Source of the DNA: Paenibacillus rhizophilus
Lineage (GTDB): Bacteria > Bacillota > Bacilli > Paenibacillales > Paenibacillaceae
Direction: 5' to 3'
Assembly: GCF_003854965.1 (NCBI RefSeq)
Contig: NZ_RQPI01000004.1
Span: 248,001-312,000 of the forward strand
DNA length: 64,000 bases
This document shows positions 32,511 to 42,180 of the stretch, in pieces (position 1 is the stretch's first letter; each line of letters begins with the position of its first letter). The translations under genes and the position numbers were made by a program. The notes under the pieces are model-generated. The model was given only the letters and a program-made list of their open reading frames with translations. It ran no database searches and was not told the DNA's origin.

Positions 32511-33512
32511 CTACTCCTCCAGAAAAATCAAGCCAATAACATCCTCCGGCTCGATGCGTCCGAAATAATGCTTCAGATCGAGATGGGAGAGCGCCTGCCG
32601 AATCTCTTCCTGCTCATACCGCTTGCCGCGCAGCGCGTCTTCCACATCGGCCACATCGCCCACGCCGAAGAAGTCGCCGTAAATCTTGATTTCCTCGATT
32701 CGCGCGTCCTCGATTTCCATTCGGATATCGACGATGCCGCCGGGGAACTTGACCGCATGCTTCACGTTGCTCTTCGGCGACTTGCCGTAGTTCCAATCCC
32801 AGTTCTGGTAACGCTCCTCCGAGATTTTGTTGATCTGGAACCAGTCTTCTTCCGTAAGCTTGTACTGCGGCACCTCGGACGGCTCCATGCCGAAGATGGA
32901 CCGCAGCAGGCCCGCGCGGAATTCCTCAATCGTCATATCCGTTCCGAGCAGTTCTTTAATATTGGCGACCCGGCTGCGGACCGATTTTGTGCTCTTGGAC
33001 TTGAATTTTTCCGGATTCGCATTCAGCGACGCCTGCACGTCATCCAGATTCAGGTTGTACATCAGCGTGCCGTGGCTGAACATGCGTCCCCGGGTTGAGA
33101 ACTGCGCGTTGCCGGAAATCTTTTGCTCCCCGACCTGAAGATCGTTGCGTCCGCTCAACTGGGCGTTAACGCCCATGCTCTTCAAATAGTCGATGACCGG
33201 CTGGGTGAATTTCAGAAAGTTATGAAAGGAATCGCCGTCGTCTTTCGTGATGAAGCTGAAATTCAGGTTGCCGAGATCGTGGTAGACCGCCCCTCCGCCG
33301 GACAGCCGGCGCACGACCTTGATATGTTGATCTTGAACATATTCCTGGTTGATTTCTTCTATAGTATTTTGATGCTTGCCGATGATAATGGACGGGCTGT
33401 TGATATAAAAAAGCAAGTAGCTGTCGTCCATGGGCAGAAACTTCAGCGCGTATTCCTCAATCGCCAAATTGATGGCCGGGTCCGTAATTCCGGCGTTATC
33501 GATAAAGAGCAT
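32511..33512 (-). CDS. Lipoate-protein ligase (LplJ/LplA type)
   Basis: A 333-residue enzyme that activates free lipoate with ATP and attaches it to the lipoyl domains of 2-oxo-acid dehydrogenases and GcvH. The motif RRLSGGGAVYHDLGNLNFSF lies near residues 68-87 and the catalytic lysine region GEQKISGNAQ near 130. The C-terminal accessory domain (about 245-333) typical of LplA/LplJ is present. The ATG is preceded by GGAGGAATG. Monocistronic, convergent with the glucosidase operon. Confidence 0.95.
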   Translation of the reverse strand: MLFIDNAGITDPAINLAIEEYALKFLPMDDSYLLFYINSPSIIIGKHQNTIEEINQEYVQDQHIKVVRRLSGGGAVYHDLGNLNFSFITKDDGDSFHNFLKFTQPVIDYLKSMGVNAQLSGRNDLQVGEQKISGNAQFSTRGRMFSHGTLMYNLNLDDVQASLNANPEKFKSKSTKSVRSRVANIKELLGTDMTIEEFRAGLLRSIFGMEPSEVPQYKLTEEDWFQINKISEERYQNWDWNYGKSPKSNVKHAVKFPGGIVDIRMEIEDARIEEIKIYGDFFGVGDVADVEDALRGKRYEQEEIRQALSHLDLKHYFGRIEPEDVIGLIFLEE

Positions 33513-33598
33513 AGTCCATTCCTCCGTTTAGGCTAATGAATACAGCTACTATTTTAAACCAGTTTCGCCTGTTTCACAAAAGAGATCCGGTCCCCCGG

Positions 33599-33643
33599 AG
33601 AACCGCGCCCGGAGGAAATCGCCGCTTGCGCGGTTCTTTTTTT
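33599..33643 (+). terminator. Terminator-like hairpin upstream of the MocR gene
   Basis: Perfect 10-base stem AGAACCGCGC (33599-33608) / GCGCGGTTCT (33628-33637) with a run of seven T. It points towards the regulator gene starting at 33687 and follows no rightward gene, since lplA starts leftwards at 33512. It may be a leader attenuator or a shield against antisense transcription. Confidence 0.7.
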
Positions 33644-33686
33644 GTCTGCGCAAATATGCCATGATAACGGTGGAGGAGATGCACGT

Positions 33687-35186
33687 ATGTTCAATGATTT
33701 CAAGCTTGCGGAGGGGCGCCCGGTCTATCTCCAGGTCAAGGATTACATGAAACGGCTGATTGTCCAAGGGGCGCTTCAGGCGGACCGGCGGCTTCCCGCG
33801 ACAAGAGAGCTTGCCGGGCTGCTCGGCGTCAGCCGCAATACGGTCATCTCCGCCTATGCGGAACTTGAGGAAGACGGCTTCGCCTACACCGTTCAGGGCA
33901 AGGGCAGCTTCGCCGCCGAGGTGACGCCCAAGCGTGCAGCCGATGAGGGAACAGCCGGCGGTTGCGGAAAGCTGGACTGGAGCGAACGCGTCAGCGAATA
34001 CGCCCTCCTTGCGGAGGAACTGGACCTGATGAAGCGCGGCATCCGGGGCGCGAAAGGGATCATCTCGTTTACGAGCATTGCGCCCGACGAGAAGCTGTTC
34101 GATCTGGACAGCGTAAGGCGCGCTTTTTCGGACCGGATGGCCGTGGAAGGCAATGTGCTGCTGAATTACGGCTATGCCAAGGGCTACAAGCCGCTGATCG
34201 ACTATTTAATGGACTATATGGCCCGCAAGGGCGTGGATACTCAGAATAAAGATATGCTGATTACGAGCGGCTTCACCGAAGGCTTCGACATCGTGCTGTC
34301 TGCCATCAGAAAGAATAGCGGAACGGTGCTGTGCGAGAACCCGACCCACAATACGGCAATCAAAAACTTGAAGCTGCACGGCTTCGGGATCAAAGGCATA
34401 GCGATGGAGCGGGACGGCATCAGCATCGGGGGGCTGGAACAGGCGCTTGAGGAAGGGGCTTACGACCTCGCCTATTTCGTTCCGTCCTACCATAACCCGA
34501 CGGGCATCGTGACCTCCCTGCAAAAAAGGCTGGAGCTGATGACCCTGATGAACCGCTGCGGGATTCCTGTCATCGAGGACGGCTTCAATGAAGAGCTGCG
34601 TTACTCCGGCTCGCATGTGGCGCCGCTGGCGGCCATGGCGGGTGCAGGAAACAGCGTCATTTATATCGGCAGCTTCTCCAAGGTGCTGTTTCCGGGTCTC
34701 CGAGTAGGCTGGGTGCTGGCGGACCGGCAGCTGATTGGCATTCTTGAAAGCATCAAGCGAGCGCGGAACATTCATACCTCGACGCTTGATCAATCGCTGC
34801 TGTATCAATACTTGCATAACGGCAATCTGGAAAAATATTTACGCAGATCCCGGGCCGAGTATAAACGGAAGTACGAGCTGACGCTTGCATGCTGCCGGGA
34901 GATGGTTCCTTATTCCGACCTTTCGGGAGACGGCGGGCTGCATCTGTTCATGACGTTTGAGCAGGGCTTCGATACCAGAGAACTGCTTGCAGTCTGCTCG
35001 GAAAGAGGCGTGATTTTTACGCCGGGGGATAATTTCTATACGGATGGAACCGGCGGGAATACGCTGCGCCTGGGCTTCTCCAGAGTGGCGGATGAGGATA
35101 TCCGCAAGGGAATTGCCATTATTGGCAGGGCGGCGAAAGAGTTGATGAATAGATCGGATCATGCGACGACGGCGCTACAAGAATAA
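33687..35186 (+). CDS. MocR/GabR-type regulator, DdlR-like
   Basis: A 499-residue fusion of a GntR-type winged helix (about 1-75; RLPATRELAGLLGVSRNTVI) with a fold-type I aminotransferase domain. The PLP lysine lies in GSFSKVLFPGLRVGW. The ATG at 33687 has GGAGGAG upstream; the longer frame from 33642 lacks one. It is followed by ddl after 54 bases. In Brevibacillus brevis a MocR-type protein, DdlR, activates transcription of a D-Ala-D-Ala ligase gene in response to PLP/D-alanine-related signals. The same adjacency makes this a DdlR orthologue candidate. Confidence 0.85.
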   Translation: MFNDFKLAEGRPVYLQVKDYMKRLIVQGALQADRRLPATRELAGLLGVSRNTVISAYAELEEDGFAYTVQGKGSFAAEVTPKRAADEGTAGGCGKLDWSERVSEYALLAEELDLMKRGIRGAKGIISFTSIAPDEKLFDLDSVRRAFSDRMAVEGNVLLNYGYAKGYKPLIDYLMDYMARKGVDTQNKDMLITSGFTEGFDIVLSAIRKNSGTVLCENPTHNTAIKNLKLHGFGIKGIAMERDGISIGGLEQALEEGAYDLAYFVPSYHNPTGIVTSLQKRLELMTLMNRCGIPVIEDGFNEELRYSGSHVAPLAAMAGAGNSVIYIGSFSKVLFPGLRVGWVLADRQLIGILESIKRARNIHTSTLDQSLLYQYLHNGNLEKYLRRSRAEYKRKYELTLACCREMVPYSDLSGDGGLHLFMTFEQGFDTRELLAVCSERGVIFTPGDNFYTDGTGGNTLRLGFSRVADEDIRKGIAIIGRAAKELMNRSDHATTALQE

Positions 35187-35240
35187 GCGGAGTAAAAAAG
35201 GCAGAGAGCATATCCAGGTGAACAAAAGGGAGCGATAAAT

Positions 35241-36164
35241 ATGAGAGTTGGCGTGATTATGGGCGGCATTTCGTCGGAAAGAGAGATTTCGCTTAAGACG
35301 GGAGCGGAAATATTAAAAGCGCTGGACCCTGCCCAATATGAGGCCGTTCCGGTCGTCATCAACAAGCGGGAGGAGCTGGCGGAACAGACGCGCGGCCTCG
35401 ATCTTGCGCTGCTGGCGCTGCATGGGGCTTTCGGCGAGGATGGAACTGTGCAGGCCGTGCTGGAATCGCTGAACATTCCATATACCGGGAGCGGCGTGCT
35501 GTCCAGCGCGATCTGCATGGATAAGGATATGTCCAAAAGACTGCTCCGCGCAGCCGGTATCCCCACTGCGGATTGGCTCTGCTGGAACCATATCGACGAG
35601 TTTACGCCGGAGGCGGCGGAACAACTCGGCTATCCGGTTATCGTCAAGCCTTCCTCGGGCGGCTCGAGCATCGGCATGGCCAAGGTGAATGGACCGGGTG
35701 AGCTTCGCGCCGCCATAATGGAAGCTTTCCGCTGGGACCGGTCGGTTATGGCGGAGCGTTATGTCCGGGGGATGGAGATTACCTGCTCCATTCTGGACGG
35801 AGAGACGCTGCCCATCATCGGCATCGTTCCACGGAATGCGGAATGGTTCGACTACGACGCCAAGTATACCGAGAACGGAGCGCTGGAGCAGGTTGCCGTT
35901 CTGCCCGTCGAACTGGAGCGCAAGGTTCGGCGGATCGCCCTGGATTGTTACCGGACGCTGAAATGCAGCGTGTACGCCCGGGTTGATATGATCGTATCGG
36001 ACGGTGTTCCCTTCGTGCTTGAGGTGAACACTTTGCCGGGCATGACCTCCGCCAGCCTGATGCCCAAGAGCGCCAAGGCTGCCGGCATGACATTCGGCGG
36101 TCTGCTGGATGCCATCATCGCCGCTTCGCTGAAGGAAAGGGGCGTGCCCGTCCATGTCCGGTGA
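35241..36164 (+). CDS. ddl: D-alanine--D-alanine ligase
   Basis: A 307-residue ATP-grasp enzyme that makes the D-Ala-D-Ala dipeptide for peptidoglycan. Landmarks are VIMGGISSEREIS at the N-terminus, LHGAFGEDGTVQ, SGSSIGMAKV in the ATP-grasp loop, and the metal-binding end LEVNTLPGMTSASLMPKSA. The substrate-loop residue that separates Ddl from D-Ala-D-Lac ligases appears to be of the normal type, but this was not modelled. AAGGGAGCG precedes the ATG. It overlaps the following aminotransferase gene by 11 bases. Confidence 0.95.
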   Translation: MRVGVIMGGISSEREISLKTGAEILKALDPAQYEAVPVVINKREELAEQTRGLDLALLALHGAFGEDGTVQAVLESLNIPYTGSGVLSSAICMDKDMSKRLLRAAGIPTADWLCWNHIDEFTPEAAEQLGYPVIVKPSSGGSSIGMAKVNGPGELRAAIMEAFRWDRSVMAERYVRGMEITCSILDGETLPIIGIVPRNAEWFDYDAKYTENGALEQVAVLPVELERKVRRIALDCYRTLKCSVYARVDMIVSDGVPFVLEVNTLPGMTSASLMPKSAKAAGMTFGGLLDAIIAASLKERGVPVHVR

Positions 36165-37407
36165 TTGGATCTGTCAGACTGTCCGCGAGCTTCCGCCGTC
36201 GGGCATCCGCGCTTTCTTCGAAACGGCCGCGAATGAGAAGGGGCTGATTCAGCTTGGAGTCGGCGAGCCCGATTTCAAGGTGCCGGAATCGGTCCGGAAA
36301 GCCTGCATCCGCGCGCTGAACCGGGGAGAGACGGGATACTCCTCCAATGCGGGGCTGCTGGAGCTCCGCAGGGAAATCGCCGGATATTTACGTTCCGGCT
36401 TCGGGCTTTCCTATGAACCCGACGCGGAGATCATCGTCACGGCAGGCAGCAGCGAGGCACTGGATATTACGCTGCGGACGGTCATTTCGCCGGGGGACGA
36501 AGTGCTCATACCGTCACCCGGCTATGTGGCCTACGCGCCGATGGTCGCGCTGAGCGGAGGGACCGTGCTTCCTGTTGAGACGAAGCGGGAAGAAGAATTC
36601 AAGCTGACGGCCGAGGCTCTGAGGCGGAGCATCACCCCACGTACGAAGGCGCTTATGGTGAATTACCCCAATAATCCTACCGGCGCGGTGATGACCCGCA
36701 GAGATTGGGAGCCGATTGCCGAGCTTGCCGTCCGGCATAATCTGATTGTCATCTCGGATGAGGTCTATGCCGAATTGACCTACGGAGATCGGCATGTCAG
36801 CGTGGCGTCGTTGCCGGGAATGAAAGAGCGTACAATCGTTATCAGCGGCTTCTCCAAGGCGTTCGCCATGACCGGATGGAGAGTCGGGTACTGCTGCGCA
36901 AGCGGAGAACTGGCGGCCGCGATGCTCAAAATTCACCAGTATATCGCCATGTGCGCACCGGTTCCGGGGCAGATCGCCGCTCTGGAATCGCTGCGGAGCG
37001 GGCTTGAAGCGAAAGACCGGATGAAGGCTGCCTTTGACGCGAGGCGCACTCTATTCGTGGAAGGGCTGAATGCGCTCGGCCTGCCCTGCCATATGCCGGA
37101 CGGCGCCTTCTATGCTTTCCCGTCGATCGCCGGAACCGGGCTGACCTCAGAGCAGTTCGCGCTTCGGCTGCTCCGCGAAGCCGGGGTCGCAGCCGTGCCC
37201 GGTTCCGTCTTCGGGCCCGGCGGGGAAGGATATGTCCGCTGCTCCTATGCCGCTTCGGCTGAACAGCTTGCCGAGGCGCTGGGGCGAATCGGGCGTTTTA
37301 TGGAATCTCTGTCTGTGGGCGGGCATACGCTCTGCTTTCCGGAAGAAAGGACGAAAGGTTGCGAGGGAGAAGGGACTGAAGCCGGGGCGGCTGCGGTTGG
37401 CTCTTAA
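36154..37407 (+). CDS. Class I aminotransferase, PatA/AspC-like
   Basis: A PLP enzyme of 417 residues. It contains VGEPDFKVPESV, the VNYPNNPTGAVMT PLP contact, SDEVYAELTYG, and the Schiff-base lysine in SGFSKAFAMTGWRVGY. It is closest in pattern to PatA-type aromatic, acetyl-diaminopimelate or aspartate aminotransferases. Beyond residue 385 there is an unusual 30-residue Gly/Glu/Ala-rich tail not expected in the family. Translational coupling with ddl suggests a cell-wall-related role (alanine or diaminopimelate supply), but the substrate is open. Confidence 0.88.
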   Translation: MSGDWICQTVRELPPSGIRAFFETAANEKGLIQLGVGEPDFKVPESVRKACIRALNRGETGYSSNAGLLELRREIAGYLRSGFGLSYEPDAEIIVTAGSSEALDITLRTVISPGDEVLIPSPGYVAYAPMVALSGGTVLPVETKREEEFKLTAEALRRSITPRTKALMVNYPNNPTGAVMTRRDWEPIAELAVRHNLIVISDEVYAELTYGDRHVSVASLPGMKERTIVISGFSKAFAMTGWRVGYCCASGELAAAMLKIHQYIAMCAPVPGQIAALESLRSGLEAKDRMKAAFDARRTLFVEGLNALGLPCHMPDGAFYAFPSIAGTGLTSEQFALRLLREAGVAAVPGSVFGPGGEGYVRCSYAASAEQLAEALGRIGRFMESLSVGGHTLCFPEERTKGCEGEGTEAGAAAVGS

Positions 37408-37430
37408 CCGCCGGTCTGCATTTAATCAAC

Positions 37431-37476
37431 AAAAAGGTCCCGGCAGGCTTCATTAGAAGCTTGCCGGGACCTTTTT
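37431..37476. terminator. Bidirectional terminator between aminotransferase and MCP
   Basis: AAAAA, a 16-base stem with one mismatch (GGTCCCGGCAGGCTTC / GAAGCTTGCCGGGACC, loop ATTA), then TTTTT. It serves both converging genes. Confidence 0.9.
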
Positions 37477-37484
37477 CCCGTGCG

Positions 37485-39170
37485 TTATATTTTGAACTTC
37501 CGGACCGCTTCCTGCATTTTAAGCGTCTGCTCGTGTAAATGCTCCACAGTCTTTGCGTGGCCATCCAGCTGTTCCTGCTGGGAATGGTAATTATCGGCCA
37601 GCGCTTCGGCGCCCGCCTGCGACTTCGCAGTAATCTGCGCGGTTTCTTCTACGGACGCGGTCACTTCCTCGGTTCCCGCCGAAATTTGCTGGGTGGCTGC
37701 GGAAACGGACTGGATGCTGTGGTTGATGCTTTGAATGAGTACGGCAAGGTGGTTGAAGGCATTGCCCGCTTCTTCGACTTTGCCCACGCCGGAAGCGACT
37801 TCGGCATTCACCTCGTTCATGCTGGCCACAGACCGCTGCATTTCCTCCTGCAGGCTCAGAAGGAACTCGCGGATCTTCTCGGTGGCTTCTCTGGACTGCT
37901 CCGACAGCTTGCGCACTTCACCGGCGACAACGGCGAAGCCGCGGCCATGCTCGCCCGCCCGCGCCGCCTCGATGGAAGCGTTGAGGGAGAGCATCTGGAT
38001 TTGTTTGGTGATCTCCGATATGCCTTGGACGATGTAGCCGATTTTCTGCGACTGCTCGTCCATTTTGCGGAACTGCTCCAGCGATTCCTTGGAAGCCCGC
38101 CCGACCTGGCGCATCTGTTCAACGGCGCTTTGAGCCGTGCCGTTGCCGCTGATTGCTTCGGCGGAGGCTTCATGGATCTGCTCGGTCACTTCGCCCGCCG
38201 CGGAAGCGATATGCTGGATGCCCGAGCTGATTTCTTCCATGGCGCGGGCATTATCGGCCGCGCTGCCTGCGATTAACGCGCTGCCTTTTCCGATGTCTTC
38301 GACCGATTCGCTGGAACGCTCCGCCATATCGCGGATGCCGTCCACGCGTCCCTTCAGATCGTTGGAATCGGCCATAACGGTGTCTGAGGTGTGCAACACC
38401 TGACCGATCAGCTCTTTCAGGCGCAGGGTCATTGTCTGGAAGCTCTCGGCCAGCCTGGAGATTTCGTCATGTCCTTTAACAACCAGCTCCTGAGTGAAAT
38501 CGCCCTCGGCCAGCCGGTCGCTGTATGCGGCGAGCCGGGTAATCGGCCGTGTAATTCGGCGGCTCATGAACAGGGCCGCGGTCATGCTGATGATCAGGGC
38601 CAGCAGCGTGATACCGGCACTGGTCCACAGAATGCTCTTCATCTTGTCTTCGACAAAAGTCAGGTCCGAGCTGACGCCGACGATAAGGCCGCTGCCGGGT
38701 ATGCCGACATAGGCCGTTTTATGTACTCCATGACTGTCGCTGTAAATGGTGCTGATAGCGGGTTTTCCCTTGGAGGCCTGCTCCAGGGCCGGGGTCACTT
38801 CCAGCTCTTCCTTTCGTTTAAGCGCCGAACCGTGATCCGCGCTCAGCACGACGGCTTTGCCATTATTGTAGTCCGCCAGAAAAATCGTCTCCACATTATG
38901 CTGGGTCCGCTTGTCCTTGAAATAAAATTCGACATTCGTCGCTGCCTGATCGTTGCTTCGGGCCTGCTGGGCGTTGGTCGTATTCAGAGCCTTGAACACG
39001 TCCTGCGAAGCCGCACCGAGCAGTTTATCGATCTGCGGGACGACGTAGCTGTTGATGGTATTCACGGAAATGAAATAAAAGCTGATACTAAGCGTAAGCG
39101 AAGTAAACAAAAGGGCAGCGAGCAGCAACAACATAAATCTCCGGCCGATGGAATGCCTGATCCGAAACAT
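37485..39170 (-). CDS. Methyl-accepting chemotaxis protein
   Basis: A 561-residue transmembrane chemoreceptor. The first membrane segment is at about 11-31, the extracellular single Cache-type sensor region at about 32-185, the second membrane segment at about 188-210 ([20 protein letters not shown]), HAMP to about 265, and then the coiled-coil signalling domain. The conserved kinase-contacting hairpin tip ([20 protein letters not shown]) is intact. AAAAAGGAGAG precedes the ATG. No chemotaxis kinase genes are near, as is usual for scattered receptors. Ligand unknown. Confidence 0.95.
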   Translation of the reverse strand: MFRIRHSIGRRFMLLLLAALLFTSLTLSISFYFISVNTINSYVVPQIDKLLGAASQDVFKALNTTNAQQARSNDQAATNVEFYFKDKRTQHNVETIFLADYNNGKAVVLSADHGSALKRKEELEVTPALEQASKGKPAISTIYSDSHGVHKTAYVGIPGSGLIVGVSSDLTFVEDKMKSILWTSAGITLLALIISMTAALFMSRRITRPITRLAAYSDRLAEGDFTQELVVKGHDEISRLAESFQTMTLRLKELIGQVLHTSDTVMADSNDLKGRVDGIRDMAERSSESVEDIGKGSALIAGSAADNARAMEEISSGIQHIASAAGEVTEQIHEASAEAISGNGTAQSAVEQMRQVGRASKESLEQFRKMDEQSQKIGYIVQGISEITKQIQMLSLNASIEAARAGEHGRGFAVVAGEVRKLSEQSREATEKIREFLLSLQEEMQRSVASMNEVNAEVASGVGKVEEAGNAFNHLAVLIQSINHSIQSVSAATQQISAGTEEVTASVEETAQITAKSQAGAEALADNYHSQQEQLDGHAKTVEHLHEQTLKMQEAVRKFKI

Positions 39171-39463
39171 GCGGTTCTCTCCTTTTTAAACAAATAATAA
39201 ATTCCCATCCGTAAGCGATTTGGCAGGACAGCAGGAAATTGACAGATGATTAGGTCTTTTATCCTACCTGGCACCCTGTATAAAGACATGCAGGGATGTG
39301 CATGGATTCTATTTTATATAATTAACCCGCGGTTGAATAGAGAAAAATGCTCGGATGTAAGGTATAATTTTCTGCAATTCAATTTTTTTTGCGAATTCTT
39401 GCGAAAGATTCTTCTTTTTTCTGCAATATCAGGGGAACCGCAATTTCCGAATTTCTGTATCAA
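39171..39463. other. Intergenic region between MCP and M24 peptidase genes
   Basis: No gene is supported here. The stretch holds the upstream region of the leftward MCP gene. I looked for a SigD-type motility promoter (TAAA, about 15 bases, GCCGATAA) and did not find a convincing one. The right end is the terminator of the peptidase gene. Confidence 0.6.
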
Positions 39464-39514
39464 CTAAAAAAGAGAGAACCGCTAATCGCTAATATTAAGC
39501 GCGGCTCTCTCTTT
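39464..39514 (-). terminator. Rho-independent terminator of the M24 peptidase gene
   Basis: Read leftwards, a 14-base stem with one mismatch (AAAGAGAGAGCCGC / GCGGTTCTCTCTTT) is followed by TTTTTT. It lies 40 bases beyond the stop codon of the leftward peptidase gene. Confidence 0.8.
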
Positions 39515-39554
39515 GTTACAAATCCTATGGCGGAAGGTTCAATTCGACCTGAAA

Positions 39555-40646
39555 TTACAATTCCAGCACGGTCCAGCCTTTCGGGAACCGGGTCAGCGTC
39601 CGGGCGCCGCCTTCTGTGACAAGCACCTCGTCTTCGATCCGCACGCCGCCCAGTCCCGGAACATAAATGCCTGGCTCTACCGTGAAGACGTTACCGCTCT
39701 CCATGATGTCCTCATTCAGGCCGTGCAGGGAAGGATATTCATGCGTATCCATGCCAAGGCCGTGGCCCACGCGGTGAACAAAATAAGAACCGTATCCCGC
39801 TTCTTCGATAACGGTCCGCGCGGCCAGGTCGACCGAGCCGTATGAAGCTCCGGCTTTGGCGGCGGCAATGCCGGCCTCGTTGGCGGCCAGCACGGTATCA
39901 TAGATGCGGACCAGCTCGCTGTCCGCCCGCTCCACGGCGAAGGTGCGGGTAATGTCGGAAGCATAGCCGTCCGCGAATACGCCGAGATCGAACATCAGCA
40001 GGTCGCCCGGCGCGATAAGACGGCTGCCGGGAACGCCGTGCGGGAGGGCGGTGTTAGTCCCGGACAGCACCATCGTATCGAAAGAGGGACCGGCTGCGCC
40101 AAGCTTTTTCATCAAATACTCCAGCTCCGCAACAAGCTCGATCTCGCTCACGCCTTCCTTCACATGGGTAAGCCCTTGGCGCAGCACTTCTTCAACCAGC
40201 TTGGCGGCATGCTCCATCCGCTCGATCTCCCCGGGCGATTTGATGGCGCGCATCCGGCGCAGAAGAGGGCCGATGTCGGCAAAGCCGTCCGCCTGGGCGG
40301 CGTTCGACAGTAACTCAAAGCGCGCTACGGAGACATGCTCTTTCTCAATGCCGAGCTTTCCGAGCTTGGTCCCGAAGCGGCTCTTCAGCAGGCTGTACGG
40401 ATCATCCGTGTCGCTGTGCGTCACGATGGAGGAGACAGTCGACGAGGCATGCGCCGACTCGGCGTCGAGCACGGGCACGACAAGCACCGGCTCCTCGCCG
40501 CGGACAAGCAGCAGGCCGAGAAACCGCTCATGCGGATTGCTGGCGAAGCCGGTCAGATAGTATACATGCTTGGGATCGGTGACAAGCAGGGCGTCCAGCC
40601 CTTCCGCAGTCATTTCCTGTTCCAGATGTTTAAGTGCTTCATTCAT
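39555..40646 (-). CDS. M24 family Xaa-Pro peptidase (PepQ/YqhT-like)
   Basis: About 363 residues: an N-terminal creatinase-like domain (1-130) and a pita-bread metallopeptidase domain. Dimetal ligands are visible: Asp in LMFDLGVFADGYASDITRTF, His in HRVGHGLGMDTHEYP, and Glu in VFTVEPGIYVPG and VRIEDEVLVT. It cleaves dipeptides or short peptides with proline in the second position. The in-frame ATG at 40646 is the best start, with AAGGGAG 12 bases upstream; the TTG at 40673 precedes that RBS. It is 28 bases downstream of the MBL hydrolase gene, so the two are probably co-transcribed. Confidence 0.92.
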   Translation of the reverse strand: MNEALKHLEQEMTAEGLDALLVTDPKHVYYLTGFASNPHERFLGLLLVRGEEPVLVVPVLDAESAHASSTVSSIVTHSDTDDPYSLLKSRFGTKLGKLGIEKEHVSVARFELLSNAAQADGFADIGPLLRRMRAIKSPGEIERMEHAAKLVEEVLRQGLTHVKEGVSEIELVAELEYLMKKLGAAGPSFDTMVLSGTNTALPHGVPGSRLIAPGDLLMFDLGVFADGYASDITRTFAVERADSELVRIYDTVLAANEAGIAAAKAGASYGSVDLAARTVIEEAGYGSYFVHRVGHGLGMDTHEYPSLHGLNEDIMESGNVFTVEPGIYVPGLGGVRIEDEVLVTEGGARTLTRFPKGWTVLEL

Positions 40647-40674
40647 TTGTGCATTGCTCTCCCTTCGATTCAAT

Positions 40675-41394
40675 TCAGGCTAACTCCTCAATAAGCTGCT
40701 GCGGACTGCCTTCGTACAAACCGCCATGGTAGCAGAGCACCCTGTCGATCGGCCGCCCCTCCAGGTTGCGGAGGCTGCGCAGCGCAAGCGGCATGTCCGG
40801 CGTCGCCATTTCCGAGGGGCCGGCGAGCTTGCCGGCCACGACTCGCAGTTCGTCGGCTGCCAGCAGCAGCTTGTCTTTTCGGAAATACAGGCAGATATGC
40901 CCAGGGGTGTGCCCAGGCGTATGGATGACTTCCACCCCGCCGCCCAAGGGCAGCACATCTCCGTCCTGCAGGACCGTGAATCCGCCAAGACCGGGTAGAC
41001 CTTCAAGAAAATGCAGGGCCAGATCCTTGAACTCGCCGGACATCTGCGCGATGCGCTCCTTGGAGAATTTGATCAGCGGAAGACTGCCGTTCAGATAAGG
41101 AATATCGTCCGCGTGAACCAGAACTTCCAATTCGGGTATCCGGCTTACGAGTTCCGGCAGGTTTCCGATATGATCGATATCCTGATGCGTAATAAGAACA
41201 CGCTTGATGTCGGATATTTCCGCTCCGGCATCTTCGACCGTCTGCTTCAAGGCATCGAATTGTCCGAGCATGCCTGTATCAATAAGTGTCAGGCCGTCTT
41301 CGTCTTTCAGCAGCGCCGGATAAATTTCGGTGGGCCCGAACACGGGGGAAAGCATGGGCACTTTCAGCGCGATAACCGATTGCGAGAGCTTCAT
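40675..41394 (-). CDS. MBL-fold metallo-hydrolase
   Basis: A 239-residue metallo-beta-lactamase-fold enzyme. Metal motifs are THQDIDHIGN (HxxDH), HTPGHTPGHICLY, AADE and the final CYHGG. It resembles the YtnP/glyoxalase II-like group of small hydrolases, but lactonase or thioesterase activity cannot be told apart from sequence. The ATG at 41394 follows a small hairpin (CGGGAG / CTCCCG) that contains the only RBS-like element. A start further upstream (TTG near 41427) cannot be excluded. Confidence 0.88.
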   Translation of the reverse strand: MKLSQSVIALKVPMLSPVFGPTEIYPALLKDEDGLTLIDTGMLGQFDALKQTVEDAGAEISDIKRVLITHQDIDHIGNLPELVSRIPELEVLVHADDIPYLNGSLPLIKFSKERIAQMSGEFKDLALHFLEGLPGLGGFTVLQDGDVLPLGGGVEVIHTPGHTPGHICLYFRKDKLLLAADELRVVAGKLAGPSEMATPDMPLALRSLRNLEGRPIDRVLCYHGGLYEGSPQQLIEELA

Positions 41395-41598
41395 CTTTTT
41401 CGGGAGGGCTCCCGGTTCACTTCCTTTCAAATATTGTACAATGAATAGAGAATATCTTAATCCATTCGCCTGCAAAAGGCCAGGGGCTGCCGAAGCCCTT
41501 GCGGCTCGGGCATTTCATAGTCAGACGTTATGAATTGACTTTCCATACGGCCATGGATTACTTTGAAACTAGTACGCGCTTGATGGAGGGATGAACGG

Positions 41599-42102
41599 AT
41601 GGATTGGCAGGAGAGCAATATTGAAGACGCTACGCTGGAGGATCTGGCGGGTATTGTGGCCATTTATAATTCCACTATAGCGGGCAGGATGGTTACGGCC
41701 GACCTAGAACCCGTGGGCGTGGAGGACAGGCTTGCCTGGTTTCATGAGCATGGCAGCGGCCACCGCCCGCTGTGGGTGCTCAAGAAGGACGGAGAAATTG
41801 CGGCCTGGCTGAGCTTTCAGTCGTTCCATGAAAGACCGGCCTATAACGGAACGGCCGAATTGAGCATTTATGTAAACGAAAAATACAGGGGAACCGGAGC
41901 CGGAAGCCTGCTTGTGGGCAAAGCACTCGAAGAATGCGGGCGGCTGGGGATAAGCAATCTGGTCGGATTGGTATTCGGGCATAACGGGCCAAGTCTGGGA
42001 CTTTTGAAGAAGTTCGGCTTTGAACGCTGGGGGCTGCTGCCGGGAGTAGCCGATATGGACGGGATACTGCGCGATCTGGTTATTGTTGGACGAAAGGTTT
42101 AA
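41599..42102 (+). CDS. GNAT acetyltransferase, phosphinothricin-type
   Basis: A 167-residue GCN5-related N-acetyltransferase. [18 protein letters not shown] and the [18 protein letters not shown] segment, with the acetyl-CoA loop [10 protein letters not shown], are the layout of the PAT/Bar/YwnH branch, which acetylates the amino group of phosphinothricin or methionine sulfone-like amino acids. GGAGGGATGAACG precedes the ATG. Single gene, followed by a strong terminator. Confidence 0.88.
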   Translation: MDWQESNIEDATLEDLAGIVAIYNSTIAGRMVTADLEPVGVEDRLAWFHEHGSGHRPLWVLKKDGEIAAWLSFQSFHERPAYNGTAELSIYVNEKYRGTGAGSLLVGKALEECGRLGISNLVGLVFGHNGPSLGLLKKFGFERWGLLPGVADMDGILRDLVIVGRKV

Positions 42103-42125
42103 AGCATCTGAACTCTTTGATGGTG

Positions 42126-42160
42126 AAAAAAAAGAAACCGGCCTGGCCGGTTTCCCTTTT
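42126..42160. terminator. Bidirectional terminator
   Basis: A-run, perfect stem GAAACCGG (42134-42141) / CCGGTTTC (42147-42154) with loop CCTGG, then CCTTTT. It ends the acetyltransferase gene and the converging HxlR gene. Confidence 0.88.
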
Positions 42161-42180
42161 ATACGGCGATCTTAGATCGT

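Noticed and set aside
33123..33536. 137-codon frame opposite the lipoate ligase gene
   Set aside because: Antisense frame within a fully conserved enzyme gene.
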